Assembly: GCF_036084755.1 (NCBI RefSeq)
Contig: NZ_CP107968.1
Coordinates: 5,914,501-5,978,500 of the forward strand
DNA length: 64,000 nucleotides
Source of the DNA: Streptomyces sp. NBC_00370
Lineage (GTDB): Bacteria > Actinomycetota > Actinomycetes > Streptomycetales > Streptomycetaceae
Direction of reading: 5' to 3'
This document shows, in pieces, positions 24,591-31,392 of this stretch; position 1 is the stretch's first letter; each line of letters begins with the position of its first letter. The translations under genes and the position numbers were made by a program. The notes under the pieces are model-generated. The model was given only the letters and a program-made list of their open reading frames with translations, ran no database searches and was not told the origin of the DNA.

Positions 24591-25240
24591 TCAGCGCGCC
24601 GCGTCGGCGCCACCTTCGAGCCGGACGCGTAGCGCGGCGGCCCGGGGATCGTCGTGGTCGGCGATGAGTCCCAGGGCCCTCCTGCGATGCCGGCCGGCCG
24701 CATCCGGGTCGCTGTCCGCCAGGGCGACGGCGAGGCCGTCGAGGGCGAGCGCTTCGTGCCAGCTGTCTCCGAGCTCGTGCTGGACGTCGACGGCGCGCCG
24801 GTGGAAGTTCGCCGCTTCGACGTCGCGGCCCAGCTGGTGGTAGGTCTGACCGGCGCCGTGCCAGGCCAGGGCCTCACGGCCACGGTTGCCGAGACGGCGG
24901 TGAAGGGTGGCTGACCGCTGGTAGGCGGTGAGGGCGTCCGCGTACTGGGCGATTGCCCGATGCGCGTCGAGGTGGCACCCCGAGTGCGCTCAGAAAGCGG
25001 CGCAGTGCTTCCTGGGCTGTTACGGGTTCACCGGGGTCGCACCCGCGCAGATTGACGTAGAGCTACCCGTCCGGAAATCGCTGCCTGACCTGATGCGCCC
25101 GGCGCAACGCGAGCGAGGTCTTGCCCGAACCCGCCGTACCGGCGATCACACAGACCGAGATGACCAGGGAACGGCCGTCCTCGTCGGCCAGTACCACGTT
25201 CAGCTCGGCCAGTTCCTGGGTCCGATTGACGAATCGTAGA
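24591..25240 (-). pseudogene. Decayed NB-ARC/TPR (AfsR/SARP-type) regulator fragment
   Basis: Reading the minus strand from 25239, without a start codon, gives LRFVNRTQELAELN, the P-loop GTAGSGKTSLALRRAHQ, RFPDG, then an in-frame TAG at about 25061 where Gln is expected, then LYVNLRGCDPGEPVTAQ and LRRFLSALGVPP. The frame then breaks near 24975-24985 and the other frame continues with TPR-like helices (AQYADALTAYQRS, GQTYHQLGRDVEAANFHRR) to a TGA at 24591. Family proteins are far longer, so a large internal deletion has joined NB-ARC to the last TPRs. The N-terminal DNA-binding/BTAD part is missing. Confidence 0.75.
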
Positions 25241-25242
25241 GG

Positions 25243-25512
25243 CTAAGCATCGCGAATGTCCGCCTTCGCCGCGCTGAGCACGTTCCCCGGAATGACGACC
25301 AGCCGCTCGTCGGTCGCGAGAGTCACCCCGTCCGGCATGTGTGCCGCGTAGGCGTGAGTCAGATCCCTGCCGATCACCGCGATGTCGCCGTTGTCGAGCT
25401 GCCAGATGTCCGGGCATTCGTCCTTCCCGTCGGAGTTCCCCAGCTCTACGGGTGACTTGCCCAGCCGTCGCTCGAATAACGCGGACGGATCCGCCTCCCA
25501 CGCGCGTGCCAT
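25243..25512 (-). CDS. Small acidic hypothetical protein with TTA codon
   Basis: 89-residue soluble protein of the pattern MARAWEADPSALFERRLG...ECPDIWQLDNGDIAVIGRDLT...LVVIPGNVLSAAKADI. I recall similar proteins as common Streptomyces hypotheticals but know no function. ATG 25512 has GGAGG 5 nt upstream. Leu at residue 12 is encoded by TTA (25479-25477), so translation may depend on the bldA tRNA. It has a well-formed promoter-operator (25554-25583) and its stop lies 3 nt before the NB-ARC pseudogene on the same strand. Confidence 0.75.
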   Translation of the reverse strand: MARAWEADPSALFERRLGKSPVELGNSDGKDECPDIWQLDNGDIAVIGRDLTHAYAAHMPDGVTLATDERLVVIPGNVLSAAKADIRDA

Positions 25513-25553
25513 GCCTGCCTCCAGCTCGTCCGGTCGCCCCGCCGTCGCTACAC

Positions 25554-25583
25554 ATTCTATGTGTAGCTGATTACACAGAGCAA
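25554..25583 (-). promoter_or_regulatory. Promoter whose spacer is an 18-bp palindromic operator
   Basis: Minus strand: -35 TTGCTC (25583-25578), 18-nt spacer, -10 TAGAAT (25559-25554). The whole spacer is TGTGTA-N6-TACACA, a perfect inverted repeat (25560-25577). This is a textbook geometry for a repressor that excludes RNA polymerase. Transcription would start near 25547, giving a leader of about 35 nt before ATG 25512. Confidence 0.7.
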
Positions 25584-25735
25584 CGGAAGGTCGAGGCGGA
25601 TTCTCGCCATTGGCAAGCGGACCCCGGCGGGGCGGGGGGCTAGGGCTTCGCCCATGTCGTACGCGAGCTCGCGGCGGACGCGGCGGACGCGGCGCCGGGC
25701 CCGGAGGGTGGGAGCGGGCAGTAGCCTTCGGTGAC

Positions 25736-26791
25736 ATGGAACCACCGCTCGACCCGCTGTCCGACGTCTTCGCCTCGCTGAACGTCCGCACCGGCTCGTT
25801 CTCCGGGCTCGACGCCGGCGGCCGCTGGGGACTGCGGTTCCGGATGCGCGACCACATCAAGATCGGTGCGGTGCTCTCCGGATCCTGCCTGCTCTCCGCC
25901 GACGGCGGCGAACCGCTGCGGCTGACCGCGGGCGACTGCTTCCTGCTCGCCGCCCACGAGGAGTTCGTCCTCAGTGACGGCCCGCGAACGCCGCTGAGCA
26001 GCGGCGAAGCGGCCTTCGCCGCCGCCACCGGCCGGATCGTACGGGTCGGCGACGACAACAGAGGCGACGACGACAGCGGAGAGGGCGGCGACGAAGGCCG
26101 GACCCTGGTGATCGCCGGCAGTGTCCACTTCCTCGACGCCACCGTCGCCCTGCTGCTGAGCGGTCTGCCGCCCGCCTCCGCCATCCGCGCCGACACCCCG
26201 CAGGCACGCGCCATCCAGCCGCTGCTCACCCTGTTCCGCGAGGAGGTCGGCGCCGTCCGGCTCGGCGCCTCCGTCATGTCCGCACGGCTCACCGAGATCC
26301 TCTTCATCCAGGCGATGCGCGCGCTCGTCGCGGGCGAGGAGCCCGCCGCCGGCTGGCTCGGGGCGCTCGGCGACCCCCGCATCGGCGGCGCGCTGCTCGT
26401 CATGCATCAGCAGGCCGCCCGCCGCTGGACCGTCGCCGAGCTGGGCCGCGAGGTGGGCATGTCCAGGGCCGGTTTCGCCGCCAGGTTCAAGCAGCTCGTC
26501 GGGATGCCGCCGCTCGTCTATCTCCAGCGCTGGCGCGTCCTGGCAGCGGGCAAGGAGCTGCGCGGCGGGGAGCGGACCGTGGCGGCGGTGGCGGCCGACT
26601 GGGGTTACACCTCGGAGAGCGCCTTCAGCAACGCCTTCAAGCGGGTCACCGGCGTCTCACCCGCGCGCTACCGCAACGACCCGGCCGCCGCCGCGCCCGA
26701 GCAGCCACGCGACCGGTTCGGCCCCCGTCCCCACCCGTCGGACAACGATCCGCGCGAGGACCCGGCCCGGACGAACGCGCAAGTCTTCTAG
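25736..26791 (+). CDS. AraC-family transcriptional regulator with cupin domain
   Basis: 351-residue regulator. The N-terminal cupin-like ligand domain includes FRMRDHIKIGAVLSGSCLL and RLTAGDCFLLAAHEEF. The C-terminal double HTH has WTVAELGREVGMSRAGFAARFKQLVGMPPLVYLQRWR and VAAVAADWGYTSESAFSNAFKRVTGVSPARYR, the AraC signature. A short acidic insertion (DDNRGDDDSGEGGDEGR) is unusual. Regulators of this kind often control a neighbouring oxidoreductase, here the aldo/keto reductase 90 nt downstream in the same direction. Confidence 0.9.
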   Translation: MEPPLDPLSDVFASLNVRTGSFSGLDAGGRWGLRFRMRDHIKIGAVLSGSCLLSADGGEPLRLTAGDCFLLAAHEEFVLSDGPRTPLSSGEAAFAAATGRIVRVGDDNRGDDDSGEGGDEGRTLVIAGSVHFLDATVALLLSGLPPASAIRADTPQARAIQPLLTLFREEVGAVRLGASVMSARLTEILFIQAMRALVAGEEPAAGWLGALGDPRIGGALLVMHQQAARRWTVAELGREVGMSRAGFAARFKQLVGMPPLVYLQRWRVLAAGKELRGGERTVAAVAADWGYTSESAFSNAFKRVTGVSPARYRNDPAAAAPEQPRDRFGPRPHPSDNDPREDPARTNAQVF

Positions 26792-26881
26792 ACGCGTGAT
26801 CATGGCCGGTCGGCCCGTCGGTGCCTAGCGTCGGAAGGAGCCGGGCCGACAGCTCGGCCGACCGATGAAAGGCAGAACGAC

Positions 26882-27884
26882 ATGCAGTACGAGCGACTTG
26901 GCGCCACCGGGGCCTTCGTCTCCCGGATCGCCCTGGGCACGATGACGTTCGGCGGTGCGGGCACCCCGCCCTGGAACGTCCTCGGCGCGCTCGACGAGAA
27001 GGCGGCGGGCGAACTCGTCGGGCTGGCGCTCGACAGCGGCGTCAACCTCATCGACACCGCCGACATGTACGCGGGCGGCGAGTCCGAGGAGATCCTGGGC
27101 CGGGTCCTGGGCGCACGCAGGCGCGACGTGGTGCTGGCCACGAAGCTGTTCGTCCGGATGGGCCACGGCCCCAACGAGGTGGGCCTGTCGCGCCTCTGGG
27201 TCACCCAGGCGCTCGAAGACAGCCTGCGCAGGCTCCGCACCGACCACATCGACCTCTACCAGATCCACAGCTTCGACCCGCTGACCCCGGTCGAGGAGAC
27301 GCTGGGCGCGCTGGACGACGCCGTACGCGCGGGCAAGATCCGCTACATCGGCGCTTCCAACCTGGCCGCCTGGCAGATGATGAAGTACCTGGGCGCCGCC
27401 GACCTGCGCGGGCTCAGCAGGTTCGTCTCGCAGCAGGTGTACTACTCGCTCGCCGGCCGCGACATCGAGCGCGAGCTGCTGCCGATGGCCGTGGACCAGG
27501 GCGTCGGCACGCTGGTCTGGAGCCCGCTGGCCGGCGGTTTCCTCTCCGGCAAGGTCGACCGGCACGGCAACACCGACGCCGCTTCGCGCCGCGCGCAGTC
27601 CGCCAATCCGCCCGTCGACCTGGAGCGCGGTTACGACATCGTCGACGCGCTGCGCGTGGCACGATGTGGGTGTGCCCCGGGTGGCCCTCGCCTGGGTGCT
27701 GGCCCGACCCGGCGTCACGAGCGTCATCGTCGGCGCCAAGCGCCCCGACCAGCTCACCGAGAACCTGGCGGCGGCCGATCTCGTACTGACCGACCAGGAC
27801 ATCGAGGAGCTGGACGCGGTCAGCGCGCTCCCTGTCCCGTACCCGGACTGGGGCCAGGGCGACCCGGCCGCCCGCCTCCCGTAG
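26882..27884 (+). pseudogene. Aldo/keto reductase interrupted by a frameshift
   Basis: The frame from ATG 26882 encodes a typical NADPH-dependent reductase: catalytic Asp/Tyr in LIDTADMYAGGESEE, Lys in VVLATKLFVR and His in LYQIHSFDPLTPVEE. Around 27650-27664 the frame shifts by one base: GYDIVDALRV is followed out of frame, while the next frame resumes HDVGVPRVALAWVLARPG and continues through SVIVGAKRPDQLTENL, the cofactor-binding end, to TAG 27884. The expected linker between DALR and HDVGVP looks shortened, so a small deletion or a sequencing error is likely. If real, the protein lacks its NADPH site. Confidence 0.8.
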
Positions 27885-27964
27885 CGGAGTCCGTAGCGCA
27901 GCCCGTCGCGCCGCCCGCCCCCGTAGCGTGCCCGGCGCCCGTAACGGTGCTCGGACGCCGACGC

Positions 27965-27995
27965 TTGCCTTGACGTCGGCGTCAACGATTACCGT
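27965..27995 (+). promoter_or_regulatory. MerR-type promoter with 19-bp spacer
   Basis: TTGCCT (27965-27970) and TACCGT (27990-27995) are 19 nt apart, the overlong spacing typical of MerR-activated promoters. The spacer contains TTGACG-TCGG-CGTCAA (27970-27985), a perfect inverted repeat. The ATG at 28003 is 7 nt after the -10, suggesting a leaderless, self-regulated transcript. Confidence 0.6.
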
Positions 27996-28002
27996 CGAAG
28001 AC

Positions 28003-28491
28003 ATGCGAATCGGCGAGCTCGCGGAACGGGCGGGGACGACCACCCGCACGCTGCGGTACTACGAGTCACGGGGGCTGCTGTCGGCCCGCCGCTCGGTGAA
28101 CGGTTACCGCACGTACGACGAGGACGACCTCCGGCTCCTCCAGCAGATCAGGACCCTGCAGGACTTCGGGTTCGAGCTGGAGGAGACCAGGCCCTTCGTG
28201 GAGTGTCTGCGCGCCGGGCATCCGGCCGGCGACTCGTGCGCCGACTCGATCGCCGTCTACCGCCGCAAACTCGCCGAGCTGGACGGGCTGATCGACCAGC
28301 TCCGTACGGTACGGGGCCAGGTCGGCGCCGAGCTGGCGCGGGCCGAGGCCGCGCGGGCGCCGGAGCCGGCCTGCGACCTGACGCGCGCGCTCAACCGCGG
28401 CATCGCCGAAGCCGATACGGCGGGCGGTGCGGCGGCCGACGAATTGCGGGAATCACCCGACGGAGGGGAAAAGAAAAATGATCAAGGCTGA
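28003..28491 (+). CDS. MerR-family regulator
   Basis: 162-residue MerR protein: MRIGELAERAGTTTRTLRYYESRGLLSARRSVNGYRTYDEDDL is the winged HTH, followed by the dimerisation coiled coil. A Cys in FVECLRAGHPAGDSCAD and one in EPACDL could sense metal or redox state. It overlaps the thioredoxin gene by 14 nt, so the pair is co-translated; redox control of the thioredoxin is the natural inference. Confidence 0.9.
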   Translation: MRIGELAERAGTTTRTLRYYESRGLLSARRSVNGYRTYDEDDLRLLQQIRTLQDFGFELEETRPFVECLRAGHPAGDSCADSIAVYRRKLAELDGLIDQLRTVRGQVGAELARAEAARAPEPACDLTRALNRGIAEADTAGGAAADELRESPDGGEKKNDQG

Positions 28492-28810
28492 GGGCATCGA
28501 CACCGTTACGGACGAGACCTTCGACGATGTCGTGATGCGGCCGGGTCTGCCGGTCCTGGTGGAATTCACCGCCGACTGGTGCCCGCCGTGCCGGCAGCTC
28601 GCGCCCGTACTGAGCGCCATTGCCGAGGAAGAGGCCGACCGGCTGAGAATCGTGCAGATCGACGCCGACACCAACCCGGAGATCATGACCAGGTACGGGG
28701 TGCTGTCGATGCCCACCCTGCTGGTGTTCCGGGACGGTGAGCCGGTGAAGTCCATCGTCGGCGCCCGTCCGAAGCGCAGGCTGCTGCAGGATCTGGCGGA
28801 CGTCCTCTGA
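28478..28810 (+). CDS. Thioredoxin
   Basis: 110-residue thioredoxin with WCPPC at residues 34-38 (the canonical motif is WCGPC), and the cis-Pro loop YGVLSMPTLLVFRDG. Length is that of a single-domain cytoplasmic thioredoxin. GGAGGGG precedes ATG 28478 and the start overlaps the end of the MerR gene. WCPPC variants are often secondary thioredoxins rather than the main TrxA. Confidence 0.92.
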   Translation: MIKAEGIDTVTDETFDDVVMRPGLPVLVEFTADWCPPCRQLAPVLSAIAEEEADRLRIVQIDADTNPEIMTRYGVLSMPTLLVFRDGEPVKSIVGARPKRRLLQDLADVL

Positions 28811-28856
28811 AAGGACCGCCACGCGGCTGAAAGACCCGCCGCCCGGCCCCGAACAC

Positions 28857-28895
28857 AAAAATGCCCCGCGCCGAATTGACGGCCGGGGTGTTTTT
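28857..28895 (+). terminator. Rho-independent terminator after thioredoxin
   Basis: AAAAATGCCCCG (28857-28868) pairs with CGGGGTGTTTTT (28884-28895) along all 12 positions if two G-U wobbles are allowed, ending in five T. It lies 46 nt after the stop. Confidence 0.8.
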
Positions 28896-28920
28896 CTGTG
28901 ACGATTAACGTTTCCGTACT

Positions 28921-28932
28921 CGCATAAATGCG
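28921..28932. promoter_or_regulatory. Inverted repeat CGCAT-AA-ATGCG upstream of HelD-like gene
   Basis: Perfect 5-bp arms with a 2-base centre, 46 nt before the TTG start. The surrounding 80 bp are unusually AT-rich for this genome and probably hold the promoter, but no clear -35/-10 pair was found. The rifamycin-associated element expected for rifamycin-induced helR genes was not recognised. Confidence 0.35.
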
Positions 28933-28978
28933 GGCATAGAAAACCTCACTCGGCACAGAATATCGGACAGGGGCTCCA

Positions 28979-31300
28979 TTGTCAACCGAGGAATTGCAGA
29001 ACGAACAGCAATTCATCTCCCTCCTCTATGAGCGGCTCGATGCTCTGCGGGAGCAGGCCGAGACGGCGATGAGCCGGTCCTTCGGCGAGGTCAGCACGGG
29101 CCGGCAGGCCCGGGTCGAGCGCGACATCAGCGTCGCCGAGCAGTCGGACCGGATGTCGGCGCTCAACGCCGTCGAGTCGGGGCTCTGCTTCGGCCGCATC
29201 GATCTCGCCGAGGACGCCAAGGACGCCGAAAGCGCCGGGGACGGGACCGAGGACGGCGGTACGACCCATCACATCGGCCGTATCGGTATGCGCCGGGACG
29301 ACGAGGAACGCACGCCCCTGCTCATCGACTGGCGGGCCCCTGTCGCCCGTCCCTTCTACCTCGCCACCGGCTACACCCCGATGGGGCTGCGGCGCCGCCG
29401 TCACATCACCACCAAGGGCCGCACCGTCAGCGCCCTGCACGACGAGATCATGGATCTCACGGACACCACCCGCACCGGGTACGAGGACCCCGACGGCGAC
29501 GCCGTGCTGCTCGCCGCGCTCAACTCGGTGCGCACCGGCCGGATGAGCGACATCGTGCAGACCATCCAGGCCGAGCAGGACCGCATCATCCGCGCCCCGC
29601 ACCGGGGTGTGCTCGTGGTCGAGGGCGGCCCCGGCACCGGCAAGACCGCCGTCGCGCTGCACCGCGCCGCCTATCTCCTCTACGCCTACCGCGAGCAACT
29701 GGCCCGCCGCGCCGTGCTGATCGTCGGCCCCAACCCGGCCTTCCTCGGTTACATCGGCGAGGTGCTGCCCTCGCTCGGCGAGACCGGTGTGCTGCTGTCG
29801 ACGACGGGGGAGCTGTTCCCCGGCGTCGTCGCCACCGGTACGGACACCCCCGAGGCGGCCGAGGTGAAGGGCCGCGCCGAGATGGCGCAGGTGCTCGCCG
29901 ACGAACTGCGCGACCGGCAGTCGCTGCCCGAGTCGGTGCTGGAGATCCCGCACGAGGACCACGGCACGCTGCTGCTCGAACGGGACGCGGTACGCGAGGC
30001 CAGGCAGCGCGCCCGGGACACCGGACTGCCGCACAACCTGGCCCGGCCGGCCTTCGCCTTCCGGATCATCGACGTCCTCACCGCACAGCTCGCCGAGCGG
30101 CTCGGCGCCGACCCGCTCGGCGGCCCGAACCTGCTCGACCCCACCGACATCGCCCAGCTCGGCAAGGAGATCGCCACCAGCCCCGACGTGCAGGCGGCCA
30201 TCGACTCGCTGTGGCCGAGCCTCACCCCCGAGCAGTTGGTCGCCGACTTCCTTGCCGTGCCGTGGCGGCTCGAAGCGCGGGACGCCGCCGCCGTACGCAG
30301 GCCGGAGCCGCGGACCGGCGCCGACGCCCGGATCGACTGGACGCCCGCCGACGTGCCGCTGCTCGACGAGGCGGCGGAGCTGCTGGGCGAGGACGATACG
30401 GCGGCCCGCGCCGCCGCAGCGCGGGAGAAGCAGGAGCAGATCGCCTACGCGCAGGGCGTGCTGGAGCTGTCGTACGGCTCACGCACCCAGGAGTTCGAGG
30501 ACAAGGACGAGGACGAGTCGGAAGTCCTCGCCGCGCACGACATCATCGACGCCGAGCGGTTCGCGGAGCGCCAGGAGGAGACCGACTCGCGCAGCGCTGC
30601 CGAGCGCGCCGCTGCCGACCGCACCTGGGCCTTCGGCCATATCGTCGTGGACGAGGCGCAGGAACTGTCCGCGATGGCCTGGCGGTTGCTGATGCGCCGC
30701 TGCCCCAGCCGCTCCATGACGCTCGTCGGTGACCCGGCGCAGACCGGGGACGCGGCGGGCTGCGACTCGTGGCAGGACATCCTGGAGCCGTACGTCGGCA
30801 AGCGCTGGGAGCTGACGACGCTGGGCGTCAACTACCGCACGCCCGCCGAGATCATGGAGGTCGCCGCCGATGTGCGCCGGCTGTCCGACCCGGGCTTCCA
30901 GCCGCCGCGCTCGGTGCGTGCCACCGGCGCTGTGCCGGTCGTACGGTCGGTCCGGCGGGCCGGACTGGCGCGCGCCGCGGCCGAGTTGGCGACGGAGGAA
31001 CCACGCGAAGGACGGCTCGCCGTCATCGCGCCCGCCGGGCTGCTGCCCGCGCTCGCCGCCGAACTCCCCGACGCCTCATGGGGAACGACCCCCGATCTGA
31101 CCCGTGACGTGGTGCTGCTCAGCGCCCGGCAGGCCAAGGGGCTTGAGTTCGACACGGTGATCGTCGTCGACCCGGAGGCCGTCATGGACGGCTCGCCGCG
31201 CGGTACGAACGACCTGTACGTGGCGCTGACCCGGGCGACGCAGCATCTGGGGATCGTGCGCGACGCGGACGTGCCGTCCCGGCTCACCGTCGGCCGGTGA
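28979..31300 (+). CDS. HelD/HelR-family RNA polymerase-associated ATPase
   Basis: 773-residue superfamily-1 (UvrD/Rep-like) ATPase. An N-terminal coiled coil (about residues 1-45, LYERLDALREQAETAMSR) is the arm that enters the RNA polymerase secondary channel in HelD proteins. Walker A GGPGTGKTAVALHRAAYL lies near residue 217, motif II is VVDEAQELSAMAWRLLMRR, motif III LVGDPAQTGD, and motifs V/VI include AKGLEFDTVIVVDPE and LYVALTRATQHLG. HelD/HelR dislodge stalled or rifamycin-bound polymerase; HelR gives rifamycin tolerance. Start TTG 28979 has a weak CAGGGG upstream. It converges on glgB. Confidence 0.88.
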   Translation: MSTEELQNEQQFISLLYERLDALREQAETAMSRSFGEVSTGRQARVERDISVAEQSDRMSALNAVESGLCFGRIDLAEDAKDAESAGDGTEDGGTTHHIGRIGMRRDDEERTPLLIDWRAPVARPFYLATGYTPMGLRRRRHITTKGRTVSALHDEIMDLTDTTRTGYEDPDGDAVLLAALNSVRTGRMSDIVQTIQAEQDRIIRAPHRGVLVVEGGPGTGKTAVALHRAAYLLYAYREQLARRAVLIVGPNPAFLGYIGEVLPSLGETGVLLSTTGELFPGVVATGTDTPEAAEVKGRAEMAQVLADELRDRQSLPESVLEIPHEDHGTLLLERDAVREARQRARDTGLPHNLARPAFAFRIIDVLTAQLAERLGADPLGGPNLLDPTDIAQLGKEIATSPDVQAAIDSLWPSLTPEQLVADFLAVPWRLEARDAAAVRRPEPRTGADARIDWTPADVPLLDEAAELLGEDDTAARAAAAREKQEQIAYAQGVLELSYGSRTQEFEDKDEDESEVLAAHDIIDAERFAERQEETDSRSAAERAAADRTWAFGHIVVDEAQELSAMAWRLLMRRCPSRSMTLVGDPAQTGDAAGCDSWQDILEPYVGKRWELTTLGVNYRTPAEIMEVAADVRRLSDPGFQPPRSVRATGAVPVVRSVRRAGLARAAAELATEEPREGRLAVIAPAGLLPALAAELPDASWGTTPDLTRDVVLLSARQAKGLEFDTVIVVDPEAVMDGSPRGTNDLYVALTRATQHLGIVRDADVPSRLTVGR

Positions 31301-31307
31301 ACAGGCG

Positions 31308-31345
31308 GGTGGGCGCCGCCGGGAAGAACCCGGACGGCGCCCACC
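31308..31345. terminator. Bidirectional terminator between HelD-like gene and glgB
   Basis: GGTGGGCGCCG (31308-31318) pairs perfectly with CGGCGCCCACC (31335-31345). It lies 7 nt after one stop and 30 nt before the other in a convergent gap. Confidence 0.75.
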
Positions 31346-31356
31346 GGACCGCACCT

Positions 31357-31392
31357 GTCAGGCGGGCCGCAGCCGTCAGGCGGGCCGCAGCC
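31357..31392. repeat. Tandem 18-bp duplication at the glgB 3' end
   Basis: GTCAGGCGGGCCGCAGCC is repeated exactly at 31357-31374 and 31375-31392. The inner copy contains the glgB stop and codes for its last residues (LRPA); the outer copy repeats the same codons and stop beyond the gene. Confidence 0.9.

Noticed and set aside
24598..25239. Small plus-strand open frames (for example 24654-24914 and 24928-25239)
   Set aside because: The minus strand carries recognisable NB-ARC and TPR sequence, so these are shadows of a pseudogene.
28811..28978. Rifamycin-associated element upstream of the HelD/HelR-like gene
   Set aside because: No palindrome of the remembered type was found by eye; a profile search would be needed to exclude it.
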